From assembly GCF_000185365.1 (NCBI RefSeq), contig NZ_GL622241.1, forward strand, positions 1,131,273 through 1,195,272: a DNA stretch of 64,000 bases. Direction: 5' to 3'. Positions 46,273 to 55,256 of this stretch are shown here, piece by piece (the stretch's first letter is position 1; each line of letters opens with the position of its first letter). The position numbers were made by a program, and so were the translations under genes. This DNA is from Enterococcus italicus DSM 15952. GTDB lineage: Bacteria > Bacillota > Bacilli > Lactobacillales > Enterococcaceae. The notes below the pieces were generated by a model. The model was given only the letters and a program-made list of their open reading frames with translations, searched no databases and was not told the DNA's origin.

Positions 46273-48654
46273 ATGAATAAGCAATTCTTTCTCTCGACAT
46301 GGCGCGATATTCGTCAGACACCGGCGCGTTTTCTTGCCTTAGTCAGTATTATTTTTTTAGGCGTTGCATTTTTTGTAGGAATTAAGGCTACAGCACCAGA
46401 TATGAAACAATCAGCAGACGAGTATTTTCGCCAAACTCACCTTGCCGATGTAACGCTGACAAACGCAGAAGGGGTTACGCAAAGCCAGATTGATACAATA
46501 GCGAAATTAAATGGTGTGAAAGAAATCGACACACAAATCAGTGCCGATACTACACTTACAGCCAATGGTGATGTGTTACGACTTACTGGCTATCAAGCAG
46601 CAGTCTCTTTGAATCAGTTGACACTGCTTGAAGGACGTTATCCGCAAGCAGCATCTGAGATTATTTTGGACCAATCGATAAAAAGTGAGCTAAATATTAC
46701 TATTGGTGATACGATTCAACTGGATGAGAGTAATCAGTTGCGGAGACTGACCTATAAAGTGATAGGGTTTATTCAAAGTCCTGTCTATCTTGATAAAAGC
46801 AACCGTGGCACATCATTTATCGGTAGTGGGTCGGTCGCATACTATGGCTTCATAATGAAGGATAATTTTGTTCAACAACTACCTACTAGCTTAGTAATTC
46901 AGCTAGATGCTAATTATACAAACTACCAGACCTATTCCACTGCATACCAGAAGAAAGTGACACAATTTACAAGTAAATTGACGTCTATCGTTGATCAACA
47001 AACGACCGTTACGACTAGAGAAGACTTATCAGGCTATACAGAGTATAAGCAAAATGCCAATCGGATTGATTCATTAGCGACGGTCTTTCCGACCATATTC
47101 TTTTTAATTGCCTGTTTGATTAGTTTTACCACTGTCAGACGTATGGTAGACGAAAAACGATCAGAAGTCGGCTTATTCTATGCATTAGGGTATCGACCAA
47201 CGGAAATCATGAGTAAATTTCTCTTGTATATTGGTTCAGCCTGTTTATTAGGTGTTGGGTTTGGTTTGGTGGTTGGCTTCACTTTATTTCCGAAAATTAT
47301 CATTGAAGCTTATAATCAGGTCTATAGTATTAAAGGGTATCAATTGATTTGGCACCCCAACTTAATCGTCCTTTCGACCACTGTAGCGATTCTGTGTACA
47401 ATCGGTGTCGCGGTTGGCGTTTTAATGCTCGAAGTAAGGCAACGTCCTGCTGAATTAATGCGACCAAAAGCACCTCAAGCTGGACGACGAATTTTACTTG
47501 AACGTTGGCAACCATTTTGGCGTAGACTGAATTTTCATTACAAGGTTTTGTTTCGCAATCTATTTCGTTACAAAGGGCGGATGTGGATGACAATTATCGG
47601 TATAGCTAGTTGCACGGCGATGATTTTGACAGGCTTTGGCTTGAAAGATTCGATTGGTGATATCGTTCCACTTCAATTTGATAAAATATGGAAGTATCAA
47701 CTGGTAGTAATAGTAAAACAACCGGATTCCACACTGGCAGATGCTTTTTCTAAAGAGGTGGACACAGTGGTCAACGTCGCTACTAGTGAGCGAACTGCTT
47801 CAAAAGCTGGCTATCAAAACCAAAAGGTGACTGTTACGGTGCCAAAAGTAAACAAAGAATTAAGTGAAGTCCAATTATTGCAGTCGAGCACGTCAGAAAA
47901 AATAGTGGCTGTTCCTAAAAGTGGAGCTTTGGTATCTGAAAAACTTGCATCCTTGTATCATTTAAAGGTCGGTGATACATTGAGGGTACGATTAACAGAT
48001 ACGCATTCATCAAAAGTGAAAATTGCTGGAATCATCAAAAATTATGTCGGCCATGCCCTGTTTTTATCAAATGCCTATTATGAAGAATTGACAGGTGAGT
48101 CACCCGTTTATCGGACCTTTTTACTTTCCTTTCAAAAAGATAATCAAGCAGCTAGTGAAGCATTTGTAAAAAAATGGCAAAAAGATGACAATATTATCAC
48201 TATCACGCAGCTGGATGAGACAAAAGAAAACTTGGAAACTTCTTTTGCTGTGTTAACAATTGTCGTTTGGATTCTCATCATCGCTGCTGGTATGCTGGCA
48301 TTTATTGTTCTTTACAATCTAAATTCCATGAATATTGCCGAACGAATTCGAGAGCTTTCAACAATGAAGGTCCTAGGTTTTTTCTCTAAAGAAGTGACTT
48401 TGTATGTCTTTCGAGAAAATATTGTACTTTCGCTTTTTGGCATTATGTTTGGTTTATTCGCTGGCATTTTCTTGCATCATTTTGTCATTCAAACGGTCGA
48501 AATGGATACGACATTGTTTGTACAAACAATGCATTGGCAGAGCTACCTTTATGCGGGGAGCATTACGTTTCTTTTTACATTAGTTGTAGGAGTTGTAATG
48601 CACCACCAATTGCAAAAAATAAATATGTTAGATGCGTTAAAAGCAAATGAATAA
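46273..48654 (+). CDS. ABC transporter permease with two FtsX-like domains
   Basis: 793 aa. N-terminal membrane helix (about 16-38) and a large extracytoplasmic domain (about 45-270), then three helices (about 275-390) forming the first FtsX block. A second block follows: helix near 440-460, extracellular region, and three helices in the last 150 residues. This is a MacB-like double-FtsX layout. ATG 46273 is used (AGGTG overlaps the ATPase stop). Partner of the ATPase upstream. No BceS/BceR-type two-component genes are adjacent. Confidence 0.9.
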   Translation: MNKQFFLSTWRDIRQTPARFLALVSIIFLGVAFFVGIKATAPDMKQSADEYFRQTHLADVTLTNAEGVTQSQIDTIAKLNGVKEIDTQISADTTLTANGDVLRLTGYQAAVSLNQLTLLEGRYPQAASEIILDQSIKSELNITIGDTIQLDESNQLRRLTYKVIGFIQSPVYLDKSNRGTSFIGSGSVAYYGFIMKDNFVQQLPTSLVIQLDANYTNYQTYSTAYQKKVTQFTSKLTSIVDQQTTVTTREDLSGYTEYKQNANRIDSLATVFPTIFFLIACLISFTTVRRMVDEKRSEVGLFYALGYRPTEIMSKFLLYIGSACLLGVGFGLVVGFTLFPKIIIEAYNQVYSIKGYQLIWHPNLIVLSTTVAILCTIGVAVGVLMLEVRQRPAELMRPKAPQAGRRILLERWQPFWRRLNFHYKVLFRNLFRYKGRMWMTIIGIASCTAMILTGFGLKDSIGDIVPLQFDKIWKYQLVVIVKQPDSTLADAFSKEVDTVVNVATSERTASKAGYQNQKVTVTVPKVNKELSEVQLLQSSTSEKIVAVPKSGALVSEKLASLYHLKVGDTLRVRLTDTHSSKVKIAGIIKNYVGHALFLSNAYYEELTGESPVYRTFLLSFQKDNQAASEAFVKKWQKDDNIITITQLDETKENLETSFAVLTIVVWILIIAAGMLAFIVLYNLNSMNIAERIRELSTMKVLGFFSKEVTLYVFRENIVLSLFGIMFGLFAGIFLHHFVIQTVEMDTTLFVQTMHWQSYLYAGSITFLFTLVVGVVMHHQLQKINMLDALKANE

Positions 48655-48671
48655 CTACTAGTGGAGGATTT

Positions 48672-49643
48672 ATGCGAATTGGGTTACGTACGATAAAAAC
48701 GGCTATAGCAAGCGTAATAGCTATGATGATAGCAGAATTTTTACAGTTAAATTATCCTACGGCAGCGGGTGTCATCGCGATACTAAGTTTAGGGAATACC
48801 AAAAAAGATTCTTTGTATACTGGCTTGGGGAGAATTTTTTCATTAGGATTGGCAACAGTGGTAGCATTTGTGTGCTTCCATATTATCGGGTACAATCCCT
48901 TTGCATTTGGTATCTATTTGTTACTCTTTATTCCACTTGCGGTTAAGTTAAAGGTGACAGAAGGGATTGTCGTCAATTCGGTTTTGGTGACGCACTATTT
49001 AGTTGAACAATCCTTTAGCGTACAATTGTTGATAAATGAATTTTTATTGCTGACGATTGGAGTTGGTGCAGCGCTGTTGTTAAATAGCTATATGCCCAAT
49101 CGCGAAAAAATGGTCAAGGAAGAGCAAATCGTAGTGGAGGATCTTTTCCGCAAGCTTATCTGGGATCTATCAAAGTCCTTTCAGCAACTCGATAATACCC
49201 AGTTATCTGCCGATTGTGAAAAATTAATGAAAACCATTCGTTCAGCACAGACAAAAGCCAAACTACTGAGCAAAGATCGTTACTTTGATGTAAATCCGTA
49301 TTTTGAAGAGTATTTTTTGATGCGTGGGTCACAAGTCAGAATATTGAAAGATATGATTGACTTACAAGCAAAAATTAGTCTAGATGCAAAGTACACCAAG
49401 CAGATGCAACTGTTGTTAGAAAAGACTGCACTGAGTTTTGATGAGGAAAATGATGGTACTCAGCTTTTGGAAGATTTAGATGCTATCTATATGTTTTATC
49501 AGGCATTACAATTACCTGACAATCGCAAAGAATTTGAGAATCGTGCAAGATTGTTTCAATTCTTGCAATCATTTCAATCGTTTATTGAATTAAAATCAGA
49601 GTTTTCAAATGTCAATCCATTTTCAAAAAATGCAAAGAATTAA
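48672..49643 (+). CDS. Aromatic acid exporter family (ArAE-1) membrane protein
   Basis: 323 aa. Four to five hydrophobic segments occupy the first 140 residues (start MRIGLRTIKTAIASVIAM), followed by a soluble helical region (about 145-323). This layout fits the Gram-positive ArAE_1 family with its DUF939-type C-terminal part. GTGGAGGA precedes the ATG. It follows the ABC permease after 17 bases and may belong to the same transcript. No substrate is established for this branch. Confidence 0.78.
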   Translation: MRIGLRTIKTAIASVIAMMIAEFLQLNYPTAAGVIAILSLGNTKKDSLYTGLGRIFSLGLATVVAFVCFHIIGYNPFAFGIYLLLFIPLAVKLKVTEGIVVNSVLVTHYLVEQSFSVQLLINEFLLLTIGVGAALLLNSYMPNREKMVKEEQIVVEDLFRKLIWDLSKSFQQLDNTQLSADCEKLMKTIRSAQTKAKLLSKDRYFDVNPYFEEYFLMRGSQVRILKDMIDLQAKISLDAKYTKQMQLLLEKTALSFDEENDGTQLLEDLDAIYMFYQALQLPDNRKEFENRARLFQFLQSFQSFIELKSEFSNVNPFSKNAKN

Positions 49644-49658
49644 TGGGAGGAATGGAGT

Positions 49659-50159
49659 ATGCATACTATCTATGTTGAGATTGTGTGTCAAGAAATTAAA
49701 GAAAAATACGGATCGGAAGCGAGCTTTGTCAGTAATACTTTAGGTATTGACTGGGCTAAATGGGAGGCGTGGAAGGAAAATCACACAGTTTTACCACCAG
49801 AAGTAAACCAAAAAATCAATCATTTATTTAGTGATTACGAATGGATGCTCGTACAAAAGGTATTAAGGCAAACAATTATTTATCCAGAAAAACGCTTGTT
49901 GGCACTAACTGAATACCGTAAAATGAAACTAGTTATCGCCAAAGATTGGATTGAACATCAATTGAGTCAAGTAGAAGTCATTCAACAAGAACAAGAACTA
50001 GACGGCAAGCAATGGATTAATTTAAAAGTAACCATTGCATACGGTGAGTGGGGCTTTGATGATGTCTTGACGTTTCGCGTACCAGCGGTCCTACAACATG
50101 CCTTATCCGGCGAAAAGCAAGCGTTACTCGAATGGATGGGTGAGTCGATCGATCAGTAA
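49659..50159 (+). CDS. Conserved-looking protein of unknown function
   Basis: 166 aa, not recognised. Soluble, no signal peptide. The N-terminal half is helical and may include a helix-turn-helix-like segment (about 8-50, KYGSEASFVSNTLGIDWAKW); the C-terminal half looks beta-rich (WINLKVTIAYGEWGFDDVL). GGGAGGAATGGAG precedes the ATG. Tightly packed between the ArAE-type gene (15 bases) and the glucosaminidase (31 bases), so likely part of this operon. Confidence 0.65.
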   Translation: MHTIYVEIVCQEIKEKYGSEASFVSNTLGIDWAKWEAWKENHTVLPPEVNQKINHLFSDYEWMLVQKVLRQTIIYPEKRLLALTEYRKMKLVIAKDWIEHQLSQVEVIQQEQELDGKQWINLKVTIAYGEWGFDDVLTFRVPAVLQHALSGEKQALLEWMGESIDQ

Positions 50160-50190
50160 ATGAAGAAAATAGCAGAAATAAAGAGGGTTT

Positions 50191-50799
50191 ATGAAAAAAA
50201 GAAAAAGAAATCAACCAAATTGGGTACTCATTATTAGTGGTTTTTTTATTATATGTGGGTCATTTATTTTTTCTATTCGCCAGCTTTCAGATCAAATCAC
50301 ACCGACAACAATCAATGTTGAAAATCCTTCAAAAGTGACGAGGCAGGAATTTCTAGATACTATCGCTCCTCATGCTCAAGAATTGCAACAGGGATACGGT
50401 ATTTTGCCAAGTATCATCCTCGGTCAAGCTATTCTTGAATCAAATTGGGGAACTAGCCAATTAGCAGCAGAGTATTATAATTTATTTGGGGTAAAGGCAT
50501 ATGGCAGTCAAAAGGCCATTCGTTTAGATACAAAAGAATTTGTTAATGAACAATGGATTACGATTAAGGGAAATTTTCGAGTGTATGAGTCGTGGGATGA
50601 GTCATTGGATGAACATACGCAATTACTAGTTAATGGTGTCTCTTGGAATCCTCAAAAGTATGAAAAGGTATTGACGGCAAATTCATATAAAGAGGCGGCT
50701 CTTGCCTTGCAAGAAGCAGGCTATGCAACAGATCCTGACTATGCGACAAAAATAGAATCGGTGATCGAGTCGTATCATTTAACAAAATACGATCAATAA
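50191..50799 (+). CDS. GH73 family N-acetylglucosaminidase (peptidoglycan hydrolase)
   Basis: 202 aa. Signal anchor (about 11-30) followed by a GH73 catalytic domain (about 45-195) of the type that cleaves N-acetylglucosaminyl bonds in peptidoglycan. Seen: ILGQAILESNWGTSQLA (about 76-92) with the catalytic Glu, and YYNLFGVKAYG (about 95). No LysM or other binding domain, so it is a small membrane-anchored autolysin. AGAGGGT lies upstream of the ATG. Confidence 0.88.
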   Translation: MKKRKRNQPNWVLIISGFFIICGSFIFSIRQLSDQITPTTINVENPSKVTRQEFLDTIAPHAQELQQGYGILPSIILGQAILESNWGTSQLAAEYYNLFGVKAYGSQKAIRLDTKEFVNEQWITIKGNFRVYESWDESLDEHTQLLVNGVSWNPQKYEKVLTANSYKEAALALQEAGYATDPDYATKIESVIESYHLTKYDQ

Positions 50800-50812
50800 G
50801 GAGCGGAAGAAA

Positions 50813-51505
50813 GTGGGAAATAAGTTTGTACCTGAAGTAACATCAGTTCTAAGACAAGATATCGTAAAAGTGCCGGAAGTCATCAAAGATGCGAGTGGCA
50901 TTCGTGTCTTTGGGAAACGAATAAAATCAATTTTATTTTCAACGGATATTGCCATTATCTATAATACCAATGCTGATGCAGTCATCGCTGTGTACCCATT
51001 TACCCCACATCCAGGCATTACCAAAAGCATTATTGAAGCAGCAAACATCCCAGTCTTCTCAGGTGTAGGAGGTGGCTTGACACAAGGTCAGCGTTCGGTG
51101 TATATGAGTCTATTTGCAGAATCGCAAGGCTCGCTTGGAGTGGTCTTGAACGGCCCGACACCGATAGAAACAGTCCAAGCCGTCTGCAAAGTTGTCGATA
51201 TTCCAGTTATTAGTACTGTCACAAGTATTTATACAGAGCTAGATGAGAAATTGGCAGCAGGGGTAAAGATGATCAATATTAGTGCCGGCAAAGAGACGGC
51301 GAATACCGTTCGTCATTTTCGGGCCAAATATCCTGATTTACCAATTATCGCTACAGGTGGACCGACTGAAGAACTCATTCGGGAGACAATCGAGGCCGGA
51401 GCCAATGCAATTACCTATACACCACCGACAAATGGCCAATTATTTAGTAAAAAGATGGAAAAGTATCGGGAAACTGAAAAAGAACGATATGAATCCGAAC
51501 ATTAG
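50813..51505 (+). CDS. TIM-barrel-like protein of unknown function
   Basis: 230 aa. Alternating beta/alpha pattern of a small TIM barrel. Near the C-terminus, IIATGGPTEELIRETIEAG then ANAITYTPP resembles the phosphate-binding end of ThiG/NanE-type barrels, and FSGVGGGLTQGQRS (about 83) is another Gly-rich loop. Related genes are often labelled only as hydrolase. The start is GTG 50813, supported by AAGGAG at 50798-50803 overlapping the end of the glucosaminidase gene. No pathway assignment is justified. Confidence 0.7.
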   Translation: MGNKFVPEVTSVLRQDIVKVPEVIKDASGIRVFGKRIKSILFSTDIAIIYNTNADAVIAVYPFTPHPGITKSIIEAANIPVFSGVGGGLTQGQRSVYMSLFAESQGSLGVVLNGPTPIETVQAVCKVVDIPVISTVTSIYTELDEKLAAGVKMINISAGKETANTVRHFRAKYPDLPIIATGGPTEELIRETIEAGANAITYTPPTNGQLFSKKMEKYRETEKERYESEH

Positions 51506-51537
51506 AGAAAAAAGAGAAAGAATGAGAATATTTCTTC

Positions 51538-51566
51538 TTGTATTTTTCACAACGAATCGACATAAT
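51538..51566 (+). promoter_or_regulatory. Promoter for the guanine riboswitch-xpt transcript
   Basis: TTGTAT (51538-51543), a 17-base spacer and CATAAT (51561-51566). The transcript would start about 20 bases before the aptamer. Confidence 0.6.
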
Positions 51567-51592
51567 AGTTAGTGAGTTTTTCATAATTAGAG

Positions 51593-51660
51593 TTACTTAT
51601 ATATCGTCGTAATTGGTCGACAGTTTCTACCTGATACCGCAAATATCGGACTATAAGTAA
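51593..51660 (+). ncRNA. Purine (guanine-class) riboswitch aptamer
   Basis: P1 is TTACTTATA (51593-51601) with TATAAGTAA (51652-51660). P2 is GTCG/CGAC with a GG-containing loop. J2/3 is GTTTCTACC. P3 is TGATA/TATCG (51632 region) with loop CCGCAAA, and J3/1 is GACTATA. The C in GACTA is the specificity base of the guanine/hypoxanthine class; the adenine class has U there. The terminator at 51678 follows directly. Predicted to stop xpt-pbuX transcription when guanine or hypoxanthine is abundant. Confidence 0.93.
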
Positions 51661-51677
51661 AAAAGGCTTTTTTTCGT

Positions 51678-51717
51678 GCGTCTTTTTTGCATTTTTTGCA
51701 GAGAAGACGCCTTTTTT
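51678..51717 (+). terminator. Riboswitch expression-platform terminator
   Basis: GCGTCTTTTTTGC (51678-51690) pairs with GCAGAGAAGACGC (51698-51710) in 13 pairs including two G-T, followed by a T-run, 30 bases before xpt. Confidence 0.88.
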
Positions 51718-51748
51718 ATTAGAATGACTGAAAATAAGGAGTGGAACA

Positions 51749-52327
51749 ATGAAAGAATTGACAGAACGAATCAAAAAGGACGGCCGGGTATTAAATGAGG
51801 ATGTTCTAAAAGTCGATCGATTTTTAACACACCAAGTGGATCCGCATTTAATGGCCGCGATTGGCACAGAGTTTGCGACATTATTTGCCGATGAGGGCGT
51901 GACAAAAGTTGTGACATTGGAATCATCAGGGATCGCTCCCGCAATTTTTGCCGCACAAGCGATGAATGTGCCGATGATTTTTGCCCGTAAAACGAAAAGT
52001 TTGACTATGAATGAGGAATTATTGACTTCTTCTGTTTATTCTTTCACCAAACAACAAACCAATCAAATTTCGATTTCAAAAAAATTTCTAAATGAGGACG
52101 ATCGCGTGCTGATTATTGATGATTTTTTAGCTAATGGTCAAGCAGCGAAAGGCTTAATTGAATTGTGCCAACAAGCAGGTGCATCTGTTGTAGGTGTCGG
52201 AATCGTGATTGAAAAGGCCTTCCAACCTGGTCATCAGTTGATTGTAGACATGGGTGTGCCAGTCTACTCATTAGCAAGAATCAAATCATTATCAGAAAAT
52301 CAAGTGAACTTTGTTGAGGAGGACTAA
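51749..52327 (+). CDS. xpt: Xanthine phosphoribosyltransferase
   Basis: 192-aa salvage enzyme turning xanthine (and guanine) plus PRPP into the nucleotide. Seen: the N-terminal [25 protein letters not shown] (about 50) and the PRPP-binding loop [16 protein letters not shown] (about 123-138). AAGGAG precedes the ATG. It is controlled by the riboswitch just upstream. The pbuX ribosome binding site lies in its last codons. Confidence 0.95.
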   Translation: MKELTERIKKDGRVLNEDVLKVDRFLTHQVDPHLMAAIGTEFATLFADEGVTKVVTLESSGIAPAIFAAQAMNVPMIFARKTKSLTMNEELLTSSVYSFTKQQTNQISISKKFLNEDDRVLIIDDFLANGQAAKGLIELCQQAGASVVGVGIVIEKAFQPGHQLIVDMGVPVYSLARIKSLSENQVNFVEED

Positions 52328-52329
52328 TC

Positions 52330-53613
52330 GTGAAGCAACCATCGAATGCTCAATCAGCAGTGATCGGCATGCAGCATTTACTTGCAATGTATGCAGGAGC
52401 TGTCGCCGTTCCTTTATTAATAGGTGCTGGATTAGGGCTGTCTAATAGTCAGTTAACATACTTGATCTCCATTGATATTTTTATGTGTGGTATCGCGACA
52501 CTGCTTCAATTAACGGCGGGGAAATATTTTGGTGTTGGTCTACCAGTTGTTTTAGGCTGTGCGATTCAAGGTGTTGGTCCAGCGATTCTGATTGGAAAAC
52601 AATCAGGGCTCGGCGCAATTTTTGGTTCAGTAATTTTTGCTGGTGCTTTATTACTGCTTTGTGCGGGAATCTTTTCAAAAATCAAACGGTTTTTCCCGCC
52701 GATAGTGACCGGAACAGTTATTACAACAATTGGTTTAACTTTGATCCCAGTTGCGATTGAAAAAATGGGTGGTGGCGATCAAAGTGCCACTACATTTGGT
52801 TCGACTGGATCCTTGATTCAAGCATTTGTGACGATTTTTTTAATATTATTGACCCAAGTCTACGCAAAAGGCTTTTTCCGATCGATTGCAGTGCTTGTTG
52901 GGTTAATTGGCGGTACGCTCGTCGCCGCACTGATGGGGGACGTATCAACAAAAGCCTTTGAGCAAGCCTCTTGGTTTCAACTGCCACAGCTATTTTATTT
53001 TGGTAAACCATCATTTGATCCAGTCTCAATCATCTTAATGTGCATTATTGTCATTGTCTGTATGGTTGAATCAACGGGTGTCTACTTTGCCCTAGCTGAG
53101 ATTACAGACAAAACATTGACTGAAGATGATCTGAAACGTGGCTATCGAACAGAGGGTCTAGCGATTTTACTGGGTGGTTTGGTCAATACATTTCCACATA
53201 CCGGCTTCTCGCAAAATGTCGGCTTGGTTCAATTATCAGGCATAAAAACAAAACGTCCACTTTATTTTTCTGCTATTTTTCTAATTATTCTAGGGCTATT
53301 TCCCAAAATTGGTGCAATGGCGCAAGTCATTCCTGATGCTGTATTAGGCGGTGGGATGCTCGTAATGTTTGGAATGGTTGCAGTAGCGGGGATGCGTATG
53401 TTGGCGAAAGTCGACTTTACGGATGATCGCAATTTGCTAACTGTTGCGTTGTCCATTGGCTTTGGTTTGGGATTTAATTTAATGCCTGGACTGTTTAGTA
53501 AGCTTCCAGCTACGATTCAAATGTTTACCGAAAACGGAATTGTTATGAGCAGTTTGACCGCTGTGTTACTAAATACATTGTTCCACCATAAACAATTATC
53601 AGACGAATCATAA
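52330..53613 (+). CDS. pbuX: Xanthine permease (NCS2 family)
   Basis: 427-aa membrane transporter with about 12-14 hydrophobic segments, taking up xanthine with protons. Seen: the start region AVIGMQHLLAMYAGAVAVP, GLPVVLGCAIQGVGP (about 71-85), MVESTGVYFALAEIT (about 238-252) and FPHTGFSQNVGLVQLSGIKT (about 288). The start is GTG 52330, with GAGGAGGA at 52317-52324. The xpt-pbuX pairing and riboswitch match B. subtilis. No terminator follows before purE. Confidence 0.94.
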   Translation: MKQPSNAQSAVIGMQHLLAMYAGAVAVPLLIGAGLGLSNSQLTYLISIDIFMCGIATLLQLTAGKYFGVGLPVVLGCAIQGVGPAILIGKQSGLGAIFGSVIFAGALLLLCAGIFSKIKRFFPPIVTGTVITTIGLTLIPVAIEKMGGGDQSATTFGSTGSLIQAFVTIFLILLTQVYAKGFFRSIAVLVGLIGGTLVAALMGDVSTKAFEQASWFQLPQLFYFGKPSFDPVSIILMCIIVIVCMVESTGVYFALAEITDKTLTEDDLKRGYRTEGLAILLGGLVNTFPHTGFSQNVGLVQLSGIKTKRPLYFSAIFLIILGLFPKIGAMAQVIPDAVLGGGMLVMFGMVAVAGMRMLAKVDFTDDRNLLTVALSIGFGLGFNLMPGLFSKLPATIQMFTENGIVMSSLTAVLLNTLFHHKQLSDES

Positions 53614-53637
53614 ATAAAATAAGATTGGAGCCGCCTT

Positions 53638-54120
53638 ATGAAACGTGTAGCCATCGTGATGGGAAGTATTTCAGATTGGGAAACGATGAAAGAAAGCTGT
53701 TTGATTTTAGAAAAATTTAACATACCTTATACGAAACAAGTTGTCTCCGCGCATCGCAATCCAGATAAGATGTTTGAATTTGCCAAACAAGCGCGCAAAG
53801 ATCATGCAGTAATTATTGCCGGTGCGGGTGGGGCTGCCCATCTACCGGGTATGATTGCCTCGCAAACGACATTACCCGTCATTGGAGTCCCTATCCAAAC
53901 GAAAGCTTTACATGGGTTAGACTCGCTCTTATCGATTGTTCAAATGCCAGGTGGGATTCCTGTTGCAACGACTGCCATCGGAAAATCTGGCGCAATTAAC
54001 GCGGCTTTACTTGCTACTCAAATACTTTCCATATATGATAAGGGAATAGAAGAAAAATTGGCAAGCTATCGCGAAGAAATACGCATAGTTTCTGAAGAAA
54101 GTAGTGATCAACTTGACTAG
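53638..54120 (+). CDS. purE: 5-(carboxyamino)imidazole ribonucleotide mutase
   Basis: 160 aa. Converts N5-CAIR to CAIR in de novo purine synthesis. Seen: [10 protein letters not shown] (about 7-16), SAHRNPDKM (about 39-47) and [12 protein letters not shown] (about 65-76), the class I PurE active-site motifs. TTGGAG precedes the ATG. It starts 24 bases after pbuX and overlaps purK. Confidence 0.96.
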   Translation: MKRVAIVMGSISDWETMKESCLILEKFNIPYTKQVVSAHRNPDKMFEFAKQARKDHAVIIAGAGGAAHLPGMIASQTTLPVIGVPIQTKALHGLDSLLSIVQMPGGIPVATTAIGKSGAINAALLATQILSIYDKGIEEKLASYREEIRIVSEESSDQLD

Positions 54121-55231
54121 TCTTTTAATGCCTGGTTCAACGATTGGAATTGTTGGCGGTGGACAGCTTGGTAGAATGATGGCAATTAGCGCCAAATATA
54201 TGGGATTCCGTGTAGGGATTTTAGACCCGACGAATGATTGCCCTGCAGCACAAGTGGCAGATTGGCACATTGTTTCGGCTTATGATGATACTCTTGCATT
54301 GATGGAGTTGGCAAAACGAAGCGATGTTATTACGTATGAATTTGAAAACGTGAGTGTTGAAGCGTTAAATAATTTATTACCCGAGGCTAATATTCCTCAA
54401 GGGACCGATTTATTGGCGATTACGCAAGACCGCTTATTAGAAAAATCATTCTTAGAGGCAAATAATATCGTGATTGCTCCTTATGCTACGATTATCAGCC
54501 CTACTGATATTCAGGATGCTATTGATAGTTTAGGCTATCCATGTGTTTTGAAAACAACGCGCGGCGGTTATGATGGTAAAGGACAGCATGTCTTGAAAAG
54601 CCGAGCGGACTTAGCAGAGGCGATGACGTTGCTTAGGGAAGGCACGTGTGAATTAGAGGCGTGGATACCATTTGAAAAAGAATTATCTGTGATTGTTGCA
54701 GGTAATGGCACAGAGTATGTAACGTTTCCTGTAGCGGAAAATATTCACCGCAACAATATTTTGTATCAAACAATTTCGCCAGCTCGAATTGCCGACGAGG
54801 TAGCTGAAGAAGCGAAGCGTGTGGCCATCGATATTGCAGAAGCATTGCAATTGCGCGGTGTATTGACTGTTGAGATGTTTCTCACTGAGTCTGGCAGTAT
54901 TTATGTCAATGAACTGGCGCCAAGACCGCATAATTCCGGTCATCATACGATTGAATCTTGTTCGATGAGTCAATTTGATGCACATATTCGAGGTATTTGT
55001 GGTTGGCCACTTGCCCAAGTGGAGTCACTTAGTCCAGCGGTTATGATCAATATTTTAGGGATTGAATTGCAGCGAACGTATCGGATGATTGGACAAGAAC
55101 CGAATTGGCATTTTCATTATTATGGGAAAGAAAAAGCCAAAGTCAATCGAAAAATGGGACACATTACCATCTTGACGAAAGATATTGAAAAAACACTTGA
55201 AGAAATAGCACAAACACGTATTTGGGAATAA
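54104..55231 (+). CDS. purK: N5-carboxyaminoimidazole ribonucleotide synthetase
   Basis: 375-aa ATP-grasp enzyme that carboxylates AIR to N5-CAIR for PurE. Seen: [18 protein letters not shown] (about 9-26), the ATP-grasp body with [14 protein letters not shown] (about 150) and [16 protein letters not shown] (about 267). The start is set at GTG 54104, which overlaps purE by 17 bases; ATG 54128 has no ribosome binding site. The true start therefore remains slightly uncertain. Confidence 0.93.
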   Translation: MINLTSLLMPGSTIGIVGGGQLGRMMAISAKYMGFRVGILDPTNDCPAAQVADWHIVSAYDDTLALMELAKRSDVITYEFENVSVEALNNLLPEANIPQGTDLLAITQDRLLEKSFLEANNIVIAPYATIISPTDIQDAIDSLGYPCVLKTTRGGYDGKGQHVLKSRADLAEAMTLLREGTCELEAWIPFEKELSVIVAGNGTEYVTFPVAENIHRNNILYQTISPARIADEVAEEAKRVAIDIAEALQLRGVLTVEMFLTESGSIYVNELAPRPHNSGHHTIESCSMSQFDAHIRGICGWPLAQVESLSPAVMINILGIELQRTYRMIGQEPNWHFHYYGKEKAKVNRKMGHITILTKDIEKTLEEIAQTRIWE

Positions 55232-55256
55232 AAATAGATTTTCAAAGGAGACAAAC

